Source: Alteromonas confluentis (GTDB lineage Bacteria; Pseudomonadota; Gammaproteobacteria; Enterobacterales; Alteromonadaceae). From it: a stretch of DNA of 64,000 nucleotides. This document shows, piece by piece, positions 28,543 to 36,708 of the stretch. The position numbers and the translations under genes were made by a program. The stretch spans positions 136,240 to 200,239 of the forward strand of contig NZ_MDHN01000040.1 in the NCBI RefSeq assembly GCF_001757105.1. The letters are read 5' to 3'. The notes below the pieces were generated by a model. It did no database searches. It was not told the origin of the DNA and saw nothing but the letters and a program-made list of their open reading frames with translations. Within the stretch, counting starts at the first letter, position 1, and the number at the start of each line of letters is the position of its first letter.

Positions 28543-29760
28543 TTAGTCAGGGAATGTGATTGATACGCGATAGCCTGCTGGCAACTGTTCGATGGTCAAC
28601 GACCATTCGAGCTTTGCGCCAATTCTTTCAAGAATCACCAAGCCATACCCATATCCTTTCTGACATTCGCTCTGCTCAAAATCGTTCTCTACCACAAGCC
28701 TGTGCGAATCTAACGTGATCTGAACCTTGCTATGCGCATAGGAAAGCGCATTTTTAATGATGTTTCTGAATGCAATCACCAAAAAACTACGGGGGGCCCG
28801 CACCACCGAATCGCTGTTAATTTGTATATTGCACTCTGGCCGCTCCCCCTGTAGGACACGGGTAACCACGTCGATTTGTTCATACAATACCGATGCAAGC
28901 ACTATATCTTCGAAAAACTGCGCTTCAATCGTTTCTTTGCCCAGTAACAGAAAAGTATCGGTCAGCAAACTGACATCATCACAGGCGGTTAAAATACGTT
29001 GAATGGCTTTGAGTTGCAGTGGTGATTGGTTGGGCACTTTTTCCAGCAACTGCGCAGAACCTTGCATTACCATTAACGGCGTGCGAATTTCATGGGAAGA
29101 AAACCGGCTGAAATCCTGCTCTCGTTCGAAATAGTTATTGATTCTTTGCTTACAAGCTAGCATCGTCTTTTCTATAGAAGCGATTTCGTAAAACGTGGTA
29201 TCAACCTGAAAATCTGGCTGTTGTGGCTCCATATACTTTACTTTTGCAGCCATTCTCTCCAAAGGGCGCGCAAAATAACGGGCGAGATAAACACTCAGCA
29301 CAATCACAGTAAACAGTAATATGAGTACTGCGAGCGTAATAAACACCTGCAATTTGTCTTCATATTCATCAAGGTAGTCATCCGCTTCATCTTTAAACAC
29401 GATATAGTAAAGCTCATCGCGGCCAGGCATTTGCGCTACCACAAAATGCCTATCATTATCGAACTCTTCCATTTCGTAGAATCCTGGCGAAGAAAATGCG
29501 TCTAACCAATTGGGCTTTGGTTTGTTTTGCCAGTAAATTTCAAACTCCAACGGATTCGGATACGCAATCTCTTCCCCACTTTCAACGCTATTTGCATATC
29601 GCTGAGACTCCGTTTCTAACCAGTGATGCAGACTTATGACCTCCATTTGGTCTTCAACAAAAATGGGCACAAACCAAATGAGGAAGATGAATACTGAAGC
29701 CACTCCCCCTAACACCCAATATAATTTTTTCGCCAAACGCGGAATATGACTAGAGGACAA
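28543..29760 (-). CDS. Sensor histidine kinase of an OmpR-type two-component system
   Basis: The product has 405 residues: TM1 (about 12-32), a periplasmic sensor of ~110 residues, TM2 (about 137-158), HAMP, a phosphoacceptor box with FSSHEIRTPLMV, N-box FRNIIKNALSYAH and a G2 box GYGYGL. The usual DxGxG box is replaced by VVENDFEQ, so the ATP lid is atypical. The start is a TTG at 29760 behind AGGATT, inside the end of the response-regulator gene (11-base overlap). It presumably phosphorylates the regulator encoded just upstream. The signal is unknown. Confidence 0.87.
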   Translation of the reverse strand: MSSSHIPRLAKKLYWVLGGVASVFIFLIWFVPIFVEDQMEVISLHHWLETESQRYANSVESGEEIAYPNPLEFEIYWQNKPKPNWLDAFSSPGFYEMEEFDNDRHFVVAQMPGRDELYYIVFKDEADDYLDEYEDKLQVFITLAVLILLFTVIVLSVYLARYFARPLERMAAKVKYMEPQQPDFQVDTTFYEIASIEKTMLACKQRINNYFEREQDFSRFSSHEIRTPLMVMQGSAQLLEKVPNQSPLQLKAIQRILTACDDVSLLTDTFLLLGKETIEAQFFEDIVLASVLYEQIDVVTRVLQGERPECNIQINSDSVVRAPRSFLVIAFRNIIKNALSYAHSKVQITLDSHRLVVENDFEQSECQKGYGYGLVILERIGAKLEWSLTIEQLPAGYRVSITFPD

Positions 29761-30418
29761 GATTGAATCCTTTGCCGTAAGCAGTGCCGAGTAGATCCTT
29801 ACCTGCGACTTTTTTGAGATGACTTCTCAGGCTGTAAACATGGCTCCGAAGTGCATCGCTATCTGGGCTTTCATCGCCCCATAGGGCTTCGGTCATGCGC
29901 TCACGACTTACTGTTGCGGGGTATGCAGTTATCAGTTCCTTTAAAATAAGATGCTGCTTAGGACTCAGTTTTAATATTGATTCGGCGTAAGTAAAATGGT
30001 CTTTGTGGGCAATAAAACTTAACTCCCCAACACGGATAGGCGTCACATCTATGCGCTCTCCACGTTTAGACAGTGCTGTTACTCTTAACTCAAGCTCTTT
30101 CATATCAAAAGGCTTTACAAGATAGTCATCACCGCCTGCATTAAAGGCATCTAATTTATCGGAAATCGCATCTTTTGCAGTTAAGAAAAGGATCGGAGTG
30201 GAAAGATGCAACGTTTGACGAATCGCGGCTACCGTTTCTATTCCATTTAAGCGGGGCATCATGATGTCCATAATGATCACATCAAAACGTACAGCGCCCA
30301 GCAGGCTTAACGCCGCCTTGCCATCATATGCACATTCAACGATGTGGCCATCCAGCATGAGATAATCACACAAGGTTTCCATCACTTGTAAGTTGTCTTC
30401 AACAATGAGTATTTTCAT
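29750..30418 (-). CDS. OmpR-family response regulator
   Basis: The product has 222 residues. The receiver domain has the acidic pair (VEDN), the phosphorylated Asp in DVIIMDIMMPRLNG (Asp51 region) and the Lys in YLVKPF. The winged-helix DNA-binding domain shows LSPKQHLILKEL and DALRSHVYSLRSHLKKV. It is the first gene of a minus-strand operon with the sensor kinase. A direct-repeat site at 30514-30532 lies about 100 bp before the start codon, consistent with autoregulation. Confidence 0.92.
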   Translation of the reverse strand: MKILIVEDNLQVMETLCDYLMLDGHIVECAYDGKAALSLLGAVRFDVIIMDIMMPRLNGIETVAAIRQTLHLSTPILFLTAKDAISDKLDAFNAGGDDYLVKPFDMKELELRVTALSKRGERIDVTPIRVGELSFIAHKDHFTYAESILKLSPKQHLILKELITAYPATVSRERMTEALWGDESPDSDALRSHVYSLRSHLKKVAGKDLLGTAYGKGFNLVL

Positions 30419-30513
30419 CCATTCACTCCTGTCTTTACCCGCTAAAAATGCCTATGTTTGCCTGCAACCAATAAAATGTTCGCATTCCCAATCGCGCTAT
30501 TTGAGCAGAACGA

Positions 30514-30532
30514 GTGTGAAAGAAACGTGAAG
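30514..30532 (-). promoter_or_regulatory. Candidate response-regulator operator upstream of the two-component operon
   Basis: Plus-strand GTGTGAAAGAAACGTGAAG has GTGAAA at 30516-30521 and GTGAAG at 30527-30532, 11 bp apart. Nearly identical to the site at 28459-28477. Confidence 0.6.
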
Positions 30533-30575
30533 TAACAGAGGCATCTACTCCATATAAAACGGATCACTCTCTTTT

Positions 30576-30593
30576 CTATACAAAACTGTATAG
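30576..30593. promoter_or_regulatory. Inverted repeat in the divergent two-component intergenic region
   Basis: CTATAC (30576-30581) and GTATAG (30588-30593) are separated by AAAACT. It lies about 80 bp upstream of the PepSY gene and could be an operator of the plus-strand regulator. The evidence is symmetry and position only. Confidence 0.35.
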
Positions 30594-30674
30594 TTTCAGA
30601 ATGTCTGGGGTAATGAGCACTGTGGCAATGTAAAGGTGCTGACGCAATTCTGCGCCATTTTACAGGAGAAACCT

Positions 30675-30977
30675 ATGAATAAATTAGTAAAAAGTTGTAT
30701 CGCCGCAAGTGGTATTATGATCTTATCTGCTGGTACAGCAGCCTGGGCAGACTACAGTGATGTCAGAGCGTTTAATGAAGCCCAAATTACCCTGAGCCAA
30801 GCCATAGCTGCCGCTGAAAGCGAACAAGGTGGCAAGGCGTTTGAGGCAGGTATCGACGATGATAGCTTCACACCCGCATACGAAGTTACGGTGGTGAAAG
30901 ACAACAAAGTGTTTGATGTTCGTGTCGATGCCAAAAGTGGAGAAGTAACCGGTGTACGTGAAGATTACGACGACTGA
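30675..30977 (+). CDS. Periplasmic PepSY-domain protein
   Basis: A 100-residue protein with a signal peptide (about 1-25, ending AAWA) and one PepSY domain: ITLSQAIAAAESEQGGKAFEAG followed by YEVTVVKDNKVFDVRVDAKSGEVTGV, with an acidic tail. PepSY proteins of this size often accompany two-component systems and may modulate the sensor or bind a ligand. An AGGAG box six bases before ATG 30675 sets the start. It lies directly before a response regulator and sensor kinase on the same strand, the common order for this trio. Confidence 0.85.
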   Translation: MNKLVKSCIAASGIMILSAGTAAWADYSDVRAFNEAQITLSQAIAAAESEQGGKAFEAGIDDDSFTPAYEVTVVKDNKVFDVRVDAKSGEVTGVREDYDD

Positions 30978-31038
30978 TTTCTGAAATTGAACCGGCGGGC
31001 TTTCAGCCCGCGTTTTTCCTTTCATTCGTGGAGCAATA

Positions 31039-31719
31039 ATGCGTATTTTACTCGCCGAAGATGATGAAACCACAGCGGCGTTTGTTGTTAAGGGATTACT
31101 TGAACACGGGCATGTCGTTGATCACGCCTCGGAGGGCCAACAAGCCTTACTGCTGAGCATTCAAGAAAACTACGATATTCTCATTCTAGATCGAATGCTG
31201 CCTGGGCTTGATGGCCTTTCTTTATTAAAAAGCCTTCGTACTGCGGGCGTGCAAAGCCCAGCACTTTTCCTAACGGCACTCGGTGGAATAAATGACAGAG
31301 TCGAAGGCCTTAAAGTTGCCGACGATTATCTGGTAAAACCGTTCGCGTTCGCAGAACTTTATGCCCGTATTGGATCTTTGCTGCGCAGGCCCGCAGCAAT
31401 AAAGGTCGATCACAGCTTACAGTGTGGCGATTTAACCATGGATCTTCTAAAGCGGATAATCTTGCGAGGCAATAGGGAAATTAAACTCCAACCAACGGAA
31501 TTTCGTTTACTTGAGTTCTTACTTCGCCATAAAGGTCAGGTGGTTACCCGTACCATGTTACTTGAATCGGTTTGGGATTTTCATTTTGACCCGAAAACGA
31601 ATATTGTCGAAACCCACATCAGTCGCCTTCGTACCAAGCTGAATGGTAATGACGAGCCCGATTTTTTAACGACGGTACGTGGAGCTGGGTATGTACTCGA
31701 TGAACCGAATCATTCATAG
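31039..31719 (+). CDS. OmpR-family response regulator (PepSY-associated)
   Basis: A 226-residue regulator with receiver motifs AEDDE, DILILDRMLPGLDG (phospho-Asp) and DDYLVKPF, and a winged helix with LQPTEFRLLEFL and NIVETHISRLRTKL. The receiver reads GLKVADDYLVKPF, one residue shorter than the usual GLxAGADDY, a small deletion before beta-5. A GGAGC box precedes the start. It overlaps the following kinase gene, which suggests coupled translation. It presumably controls its own operon including the PepSY gene. Confidence 0.9.
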   Translation: MRILLAEDDETTAAFVVKGLLEHGHVVDHASEGQQALLLSIQENYDILILDRMLPGLDGLSLLKSLRTAGVQSPALFLTALGGINDRVEGLKVADDYLVKPFAFAELYARIGSLLRRPAAIKVDHSLQCGDLTMDLLKRIILRGNREIKLQPTEFRLLEFLLRHKGQVVTRTMLLESVWDFHFDPKTNIVETHISRLRTKLNGNDEPDFLTTVRGAGYVLDEPNHS

Positions 31720-33031
31720 CGCCGGATTCAGGATGATGCTGGTTTATGCATCCTGCTTCAGTTTATCCACTCTTCTACTCGCCGTTCTCATTTTTTATCG
31801 TTTGCAAACATCTCTGGAAGAGCAAGTTCGCACTAACATTATCCAAGAAGAAAACAGGCTACTCGTAGATTACCGGCAAGATGGGCTTCAGGAGCTTTTA
31901 CACGACATCCGCGAAAGGGTTGAACTCCATGATGGCAACGATTTGCTCTATGCGCTGAAAGATAGTCACGGACGGGTACTTTTTGACCAAGAAATAGCGG
32001 TAAATGAAACCGCCGGCTGGCTGCAAACTCATGATGCTCCCGCATTACTGATAAGTGTAAAACCCTTGCAGGATGGCTATACGCTTTATGTTGCTGAACC
32101 ACTGGAGAATATCGAAGAATTAAAAACGGTGCTCAGAAACAATGTCCTCACATTTCTGTTTTTTACACTGCTGTTTAGTGTGGCAGGTGCATTACTCATC
32201 ACCCGCCGGTTTCTCAGACGTGTTGATGAAGTAACGCAAACCAGTAAAGCAATTGGCCGCCACTCATTATCAATGCGCCTGCCTGTTTCGAAGGCAAACG
32301 ATGACTTTGATCAGCTTGCTGAAACCATTAACGCCATGCTAGAGCGCATAGAGTCTTTGGTGCACGAGATTCGACATGTAACCAACAGCATTGCTCATGA
32401 TCTCAGAACGCCGCTGACAAGGGTGAGACAGCAATTGGAGGCAATGTCACATAACAACGCTCCAACACCAGAAGATGCGAAGCATGCCCTAGCGATGCTC
32501 GATGAAACCCTACAGACTTTTACTGCTATGTTGCAGTTGGCAGAACTCGAGTCAGGAACAACCCAACAAGACTTTTCTAAGGTGTGTCTAAATAATGTGG
32601 TGGAGTCAATTTACGAGATCTATCTCCCTTTAGCAGAAGAGAACGACCAACAATTATTACTCAATGCGAGTGGTAATGTTGTTGTCTCTGGAAATAAGCG
32701 ATTACTGACTCAACTGATCGTGAACCTTTTGGAAAATGCGATTAAACATAGTGGGCCAGGCACCACCCTCACACTTAGCCTTGAACCTATATCAGAGAGA
32801 CAGGCAATATTAAGCGTAACAGATAATGGCGTAGGAATTTCAGCTGAAGACTCTGCATTGTTATTCAAACCATTCTATCGCGGCGACCGAAGTAGAAGTA
32901 CATCGGGAAGTGGATTGGGGCTGAGCATCGTTAATGCCATAGCCAATTTGCATAATGCCAAAATTTCCCTACAGCGATTAAAACCAGGCATGTCGGTTTC
33001 ACTCACTTTCGACATACGACGGGTTGATTAG
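31691..33031 (+). CDS. Sensor histidine kinase (PepSY-associated system)
   Basis: The product has 446 residues: TM1 (about 10-32), a periplasmic region of ~115 residues, TM2 (about 150-170), HAMP, phosphoacceptor box SIAHDLRTPLTRVR, N-box LIVNLLENAIKHSG, then DNGVGIS and GSGLGLSIV. All catalytic boxes are intact. ATG 31691 is chosen because GGAG lies six bases upstream; ATG 31700 is an alternative. It overlaps the response regulator by 29 bases and should form a cognate pair with it. Confidence 0.92.
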   Translation: MYSMNRIIHSAGFRMMLVYASCFSLSTLLLAVLIFYRLQTSLEEQVRTNIIQEENRLLVDYRQDGLQELLHDIRERVELHDGNDLLYALKDSHGRVLFDQEIAVNETAGWLQTHDAPALLISVKPLQDGYTLYVAEPLENIEELKTVLRNNVLTFLFFTLLFSVAGALLITRRFLRRVDEVTQTSKAIGRHSLSMRLPVSKANDDFDQLAETINAMLERIESLVHEIRHVTNSIAHDLRTPLTRVRQQLEAMSHNNAPTPEDAKHALAMLDETLQTFTAMLQLAELESGTTQQDFSKVCLNNVVESIYEIYLPLAEENDQQLLLNASGNVVVSGNKRLLTQLIVNLLENAIKHSGPGTTLTLSLEPISERQAILSVTDNGVGISAEDSALLFKPFYRGDRSRSTSGSGLGLSIVNAIANLHNAKISLQRLKPGMSVSLTFDIRRVD

Positions 33032-33102
33032 GCAAGAGCTACGCCATTGCCTGTAGTAGGAATTGCATTAAAACCTAATTAGATAGAGCCTCAGAAACAA
33101 CA

Positions 33103-33124
33103 AAGCCCCGCATAAGCGGGGCTT
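33103..33124. terminator. Terminator between the kinase gene and tRNA-Ser
   Basis: Perfect arms AAGCCCCGC (33103-33111) and GCGGGGCTT (33116-33124). The minus-strand tail TTGTTGTTT suggests it mainly ends the tRNA-Ser transcript. Confidence 0.75.
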
Positions 33125-33133
33125 CATCAAATC

Positions 33134-33224
33134 TGGCGGAGAGAGAGGGATTCGAACCCTCGATACGCTATTAACGTATACACACTTTCCAGGCGTGCGC
33201 CTTCAGCCACTCAGCCATCTCTCC
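33134..33224 (-). tRNA. tRNA-Ser (GGA)
   Basis: A 91-nt tRNA with an encoded CCA end. Acceptor arms GGAGAGA and TCTCTCC pair, the anticodon loop CTGGAAA gives anticodon GGA (33188-33190 on the plus strand), and a long variable arm typical of class II tRNA-Ser is present. The T-loop TTCGAAT is intact. Confidence 0.96.
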
Positions 33225-33325
33225 AAATTGTGTGTCGACGGTTTATCGTCGAGCGCGCGTATAGTAGGGAAACTCCGTCGCTGAATCAAGCAAAAGTCAG
33301 TAAAAATTCGCCGACTGCTTTATAA

Positions 33326-34387
33326 TTAAGCACTTACGGCTTGTTTACGTTTTAATTCTGCAGAGAAGTTCAACATGCGATCCAGTGGAATGAGCGCTTT
33401 TTCACGTAGAGCCGGGTCTACATGAATTTCGTGATCGTTTACGCCTTCCGTTAGGCTGTTGTAGATGGCCTGTAAGCCGTTCATTGCCATCCACGGGCAA
33501 TGAGCACAACTTTTACAGGTTGCGCCGTTACCGGCCGTTGGGGCTTCAATAAACGTCTTTTGTGGCATTAGTTGCTGCATCTTGTAAAAAATGCCTTTGT
33601 CTGTGGCCACAATGAAGGTTTGATTCGGCATATCTTCAGCAGCCTTGATAAGCTGGCTGGTAGAGCCAACAGCATCTGCCAGGTCTACCACACTTGCCGG
33701 AGACTCAGGATGCACCAGAATTGCCGCATCAGGATACAGTGCTTTCATATCGTTAAGCTTCTGTGCCGAAAACTCATCGTGCACGATACATTCGCCCTGC
33801 CACATCAACATTTCAGCGCCAGTCTTATTAGCAATGTATGAACCTAAGTGACGGTCAGGCCCCCAGATAATGGGTTTGCCCTGCTCGTCCAAGTGTTCAA
33901 CAATTTCAAGCGCAATACTGGAAGTCACTACCCAGTCTGCGCGCGCTTTTACTGCCGCCGAGGTATTGGCATACACCACCACGGTGTGATCAGGATGGGC
34001 ATCACAAAATGCGCTGAATTCTTCAATTGGACAACCTAAATCCAAAGAGCAAGTAGCTTCCAGATTGGGCATTAGCACCGTTTTCTCAGGGCTGAGAATT
34101 TTTGAGGTTTCGCCCATAAAGCGCACGCCGGCAACAATGAGGGTGTCGGCTTCGGCATCTCGACCAAAGCGCGCCATCTCCAGCGAGTCAGCCACACAAC
34201 CACCGGTTTCTTCTGCCAGTGCCTGAATTTCGGGATCAGTATAGTAATGTGCCACCAGAACAGCGTTACGATCTTTGAGCAGTTGTTTGATCTGTTCTTT
34301 AAGTTCAGCTTTGCGTTCTGCGCTTAACGGCGCAGGCTTTGCTGGGAACGGATAATCAACTTGATCGACTCTGAAAGCAATAGACAT
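33326..34387 (-). CDS. nadA: Quinolinate synthase A
   Basis: A 353-residue enzyme that condenses iminoaspartate with dihydroxyacetone phosphate to quinolinate for NAD synthesis. The three internal pseudo-repeats are visible, and the [4Fe-4S] ligands are expected from Cys in [20 protein letters not shown] and [23 protein letters not shown] and [19 protein letters not shown] are characteristic. It is a single gene, and no nadB or nadC is nearby. Its promoter lies in the 214-bp gap before the tRNA-Lys genes, which shows no other feature I can support. Confidence 0.96.
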   Translation of the reverse strand: MSIAFRVDQVDYPFPAKPAPLSAERKAELKEQIKQLLKDRNAVLVAHYYTDPEIQALAEETGGCVADSLEMARFGRDAEADTLIVAGVRFMGETSKILSPEKTVLMPNLEATCSLDLGCPIEEFSAFCDAHPDHTVVVYANTSAAVKARADWVVTSSIALEIVEHLDEQGKPIIWGPDRHLGSYIANKTGAEMLMWQGECIVHDEFSAQKLNDMKALYPDAAILVHPESPASVVDLADAVGSTSQLIKAAEDMPNQTFIVATDKGIFYKMQQLMPQKTFIEAPTAGNGATCKSCAHCPWMAMNGLQAIYNSLTEGVNDHEIHVDPALREKALIPLDRMLNFSAELKRKQAVSA

Positions 34388-34601
34388 AACAAGTAGCCTG
34401 AATTATGGACAATAGGGCGACGGATTATACCCGACTGTCATAAAAATTACATACTGATAAGCTACGAATATAAGGTTATCGCGGATTATCAGACGAAAGA
34501 ATAACGTGGCTTGAAAGTAAAGTAATGACTATTCAGCTTGGAATGAAAGAGAGCGTGTGCTTATTAGGATATTTCTGAGTGAGTGTGCAATCAAGGAGAG
34601 A

Positions 34602-34677
34602 TGGTGGGTCGTGCTGGATTCGAACCAGCGACCAATTGATTAAAAGTCAACTGCTCTACCAACTGAGCTAACGACCC
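34602..34677 (-). tRNA. tRNA-Lys (TTT), copy 3 in transcription order
   Basis: A 76-nt tRNA with encoded CCA, acceptor GGGTCGT, anticodon loop CTTTTAA (anticodon TTT) and T-loop TTCGAAT. Its sequence looks identical to the two neighbouring copies. Confidence 0.97.
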
Positions 34678-34722
34678 ATCATTTGATTGCAATATAAAAG
34701 ATGTCTTTCCGACTGGATAAGA

Positions 34723-34798
34723 TGGTGGGTCGTGCTGGATTCGAACCAGCGACCAATTGATTAAAAGTCAACTGCTCTACCAACTGAGCTAACGACCC
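34723..34798 (-). tRNA. tRNA-Lys (TTT), copy 2 in transcription order
   Basis: Same 76-nt sequence as its neighbours, with anticodon TTT and encoded CCA. The 45-bp spacer to the next copy shares TTTGATTGC with the other spacer, as expected of a tandem duplication. Confidence 0.97.
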
Positions 34799-34841
34799 AT
34801 CTTTTGATTGCGTGAAAGGCGAATTATTCATTTTAAATGAA

Positions 34842-34917
34842 TGGTGGGTCGTGCTGGATTCGAACCAGCGACCAATTGATTAAAAGTCAACTGCTCTACC
34901 AACTGAGCTAACGACCC
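34842..34917 (-). tRNA. tRNA-Lys (TTT), first copy in transcription order
   Basis: A 76-nt tRNA with anticodon TTT and encoded CCA. It is promoter-proximal in the three-tRNA transcript. Confidence 0.97.
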
Positions 34918-34958
34918 ATTCGCTTTTCTTTGTCACCACTCTGTGGCAACGGCGGCAT

Positions 34959-34986
34959 ATAATACTCATATTCTGAGGCAGCGCAA
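34959..34986 (-). promoter_or_regulatory. Promoter of the tRNA-Lys cluster
   Basis: On the minus strand TTGCGC (34986-34981) and TATTAT (34964-34959) are 16 bp apart, followed by a GC-rich discriminator (GCCGCCG) typical of stable-RNA promoters under stringent control. Confidence 0.65.
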
Positions 34987-35210
34987 CCCAAAATACGCAT
35001 TTATTTGTGTTTTTCTGCCCTTTCCCGTTCAAACGCTCAAAATGAAATCAAATCGTTCAGTAAACCTGCTAATTCCCGCAAGTTATTATGAATAGTCGAT
35101 ATTTCCACTGGTTACAATTAGTACAAAGGAAGTGTGAAAAAGACATCCTTTATCGATAAAAAACGATAAGGTAAAAATAAATCATGAGAAATGTAGAGAC
35201 ACGAAAATAA

Positions 35211-35238
35211 AAAAACCTCCCGGAGGAGGTTTTTAAAA
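35211..35238 (-). terminator. Terminator of the Tol-Pal operon
   Basis: Perfect 10-bp arms AAAAACCTCC (35211-35220) and GGAGGTTTTT (35225-35234) with a CGGA loop. The minus-strand side is followed by a T-rich run. Confidence 0.9.
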
Positions 35239-35241
35239 ACG

Positions 35242-36093
35242 TTAAACGCCTGACATACGTGATTGTGCAAGTTTCGTTGCGGCGGAATCAGGATATTCCT
35301 TGATCACCTGTTCGAATAACGAACGGGCTTTATTTGCATTACCCTGTCTTTCCGCAATCATACCCAGCTTAAAAATCGCATCTGGACGCTTAGCTGAGTC
35401 GCTGTACTGATTAACGACAGTATCAAACTGCTCATAAGCGGCGTCCCACTGCTGTTCACGGAACAAAATCTGCCCGAGCCAGTAATGCGCATTAGGGACG
35501 TATGAGCTATCAGGATAATCGCTCAGGAACGACTGTAACGACGCGATTGCCCTGTCATACTCACCCGATTTGAGAATAAGATTCACAGCAGCCTCGTAAG
35601 CGTCACTGTCGCTTTGATCGTTCCTCGCAGCAGAACTTGTGCTTGCTGCGGGCTGACTCTGCGTAGGACGTGAAGCGGCTGGTGTCGCTGGCGGCGTGTA
35701 AGCAGCCTGAGGATCTGCTGACGACGCGGCGCCAATCCCCGCTTGCTTCAATGCTTCAACTCGCTTATCAATCTCTAGATATAACTCACGCTGGCGCTCG
35801 AGTACTTTTTCTAGCTGATTAGTGTGTACTTCAACCGTACCACGCAGCTCATCAATTTCACCTTGCATGGTGTCGATTTGCTGCTGTAAGCGATGTTGCA
35901 TTTGCGTACGGCTGTCGACCATCCGCTCAAGAACAGTAATACGCTGTTCCAGTGTGCTAGACGGCGCGCCAGAAGACGCTGAGGATGCCTGAGGCGAATT
36001 GCCAAGGTCGTAGACCGGAGCTTGCGCCTGTGCCACTGCTGAAATACAAAGGGCGGCACACAAGGTGACGCCCTGAATCATTGGTTTAACCAA
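35242..36093 (-). CDS. cpoB: CpoB (YbgF), Tol-Pal-associated periplasmic coordinator
   Basis: A 283-residue periplasmic protein with a signal peptide (ending AVAQA). An N-terminal coiled coil (about 45-115, LEQRITVLERMVDS ... RGTVEVHTNQLEKVLERQ) mediates trimerisation. A low-complexity Ala/Ser/Thr/Pro linker follows, then C-terminal TPR repeats (about 160-283, with YDRAIASLQSFLSDYPDS and AYEQFDTVVNQYPDS-like units). It links outer-membrane constriction by Tol-Pal with septal peptidoglycan synthesis by PBP1B. It is the last gene of the operon, 11 bp after pal. Confidence 0.93.
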   Translation of the reverse strand: MVKPMIQGVTLCAALCISAVAQAQAPVYDLGNSPQASSASSGAPSSTLEQRITVLERMVDSRTQMQHRLQQQIDTMQGEIDELRGTVEVHTNQLEKVLERQRELYLEIDKRVEALKQAGIGAASSADPQAAYTPPATPAASRPTQSQPAASTSSAARNDQSDSDAYEAAVNLILKSGEYDRAIASLQSFLSDYPDSSYVPNAHYWLGQILFREQQWDAAYEQFDTVVNQYSDSAKRPDAIFKLGMIAERQGNANKARSLFEQVIKEYPDSAATKLAQSRMSGV

Positions 36094-36104
36094 AGCTTAA
36101 GCCC

Positions 36105-36665
36105 TTATTGGTAAACAACGATACCACGACGATTTTGTGCCATCGCGTATTCGGTAGAACCCATAACTGCTGGCTTCTCTTCACCGTAAGAAACGGTTGA
36201 GATCTGGCTGCTGCTTACACCAGCATTCATCAGATACGTTTCAACTGCCTGTGCACGACGCTCGCCCAGTGCAATGTTGTATTCTGGTGTACCACGTTGG
36301 TCAGTGTGACCTTCGATAACCACGTTTTGATCTGGATTTTGTACCAGGAACTCAGCGTGCTTATCTAACAGAGTTTGGAATTCCGCTTTAATCGTTGAAC
36401 GGTCGAAATCGAAGTAAACCGTTTGCTCTTGTTTCAGTGCAGCTTTCTGCTCTTCAACAATTTCTTTCATACGTTCAACGCGCTGAGCAGCTTCAGCCTG
36501 TACACGTTCAGCTTCTGCTTCACGAGCTTGGCGCTCTGCTTCTGCTTGTTCTTGCGCAACACGGTTACGCTCTGCGGCTAACTCTTCCTCAGAAGGGCCT
36601 GAAGAACAAGCCATCATAGTCACCACCGGTAAGGCAATAATGAAGCTTTTCATTACTTTGTTCAT
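36105..36665 (-). CDS. pal: Peptidoglycan-associated lipoprotein
   Basis: A 186-residue lipoprotein with lipobox MMAC (about residue 20), a Glu/Ala/Arg-rich helical linker (about 25-75), and an OmpA-like domain with VYFDFDRSTIK and EGHTDQRGTPEYNIALGERRAQAV, which binds diaminopimelate in peptidoglycan. It anchors the outer membrane and partners TolB. ATG 36665 is chosen because AGAGG lies six bases upstream; an ATG at 36671 touches that box. Confidence 0.95.
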   Translation of the reverse strand: MNKVMKSFIIALPVVTMMACSSGPSEEELAAERNRVAQEQAEAERQAREAEAERVQAEAAQRVERMKEIVEEQKAALKQEQTVYFDFDRSTIKAEFQTLLDKHAEFLVQNPDQNVVIEGHTDQRGTPEYNIALGERRAQAVETYLMNAGVSSSQISTVSYGEEKPAVMGSTEYAMAQNRRGIVVYQ

Positions 36666-36708
36666 TTGCATCCTCTTAATCCTTATATTTTATTTATGTT
36701 TATCTGTT

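Larger units (their letters stand above)
34918..35241. other. Intergenic region between tRNA-Lys genes and cpoB
   Basis: Apart from the tRNA promoter (34959-34986) and the Tol-Pal operon terminator (35211-35234), I see only AT-rich sequence here, with no frame or RNA structure I can support. Confidence 0.7.
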
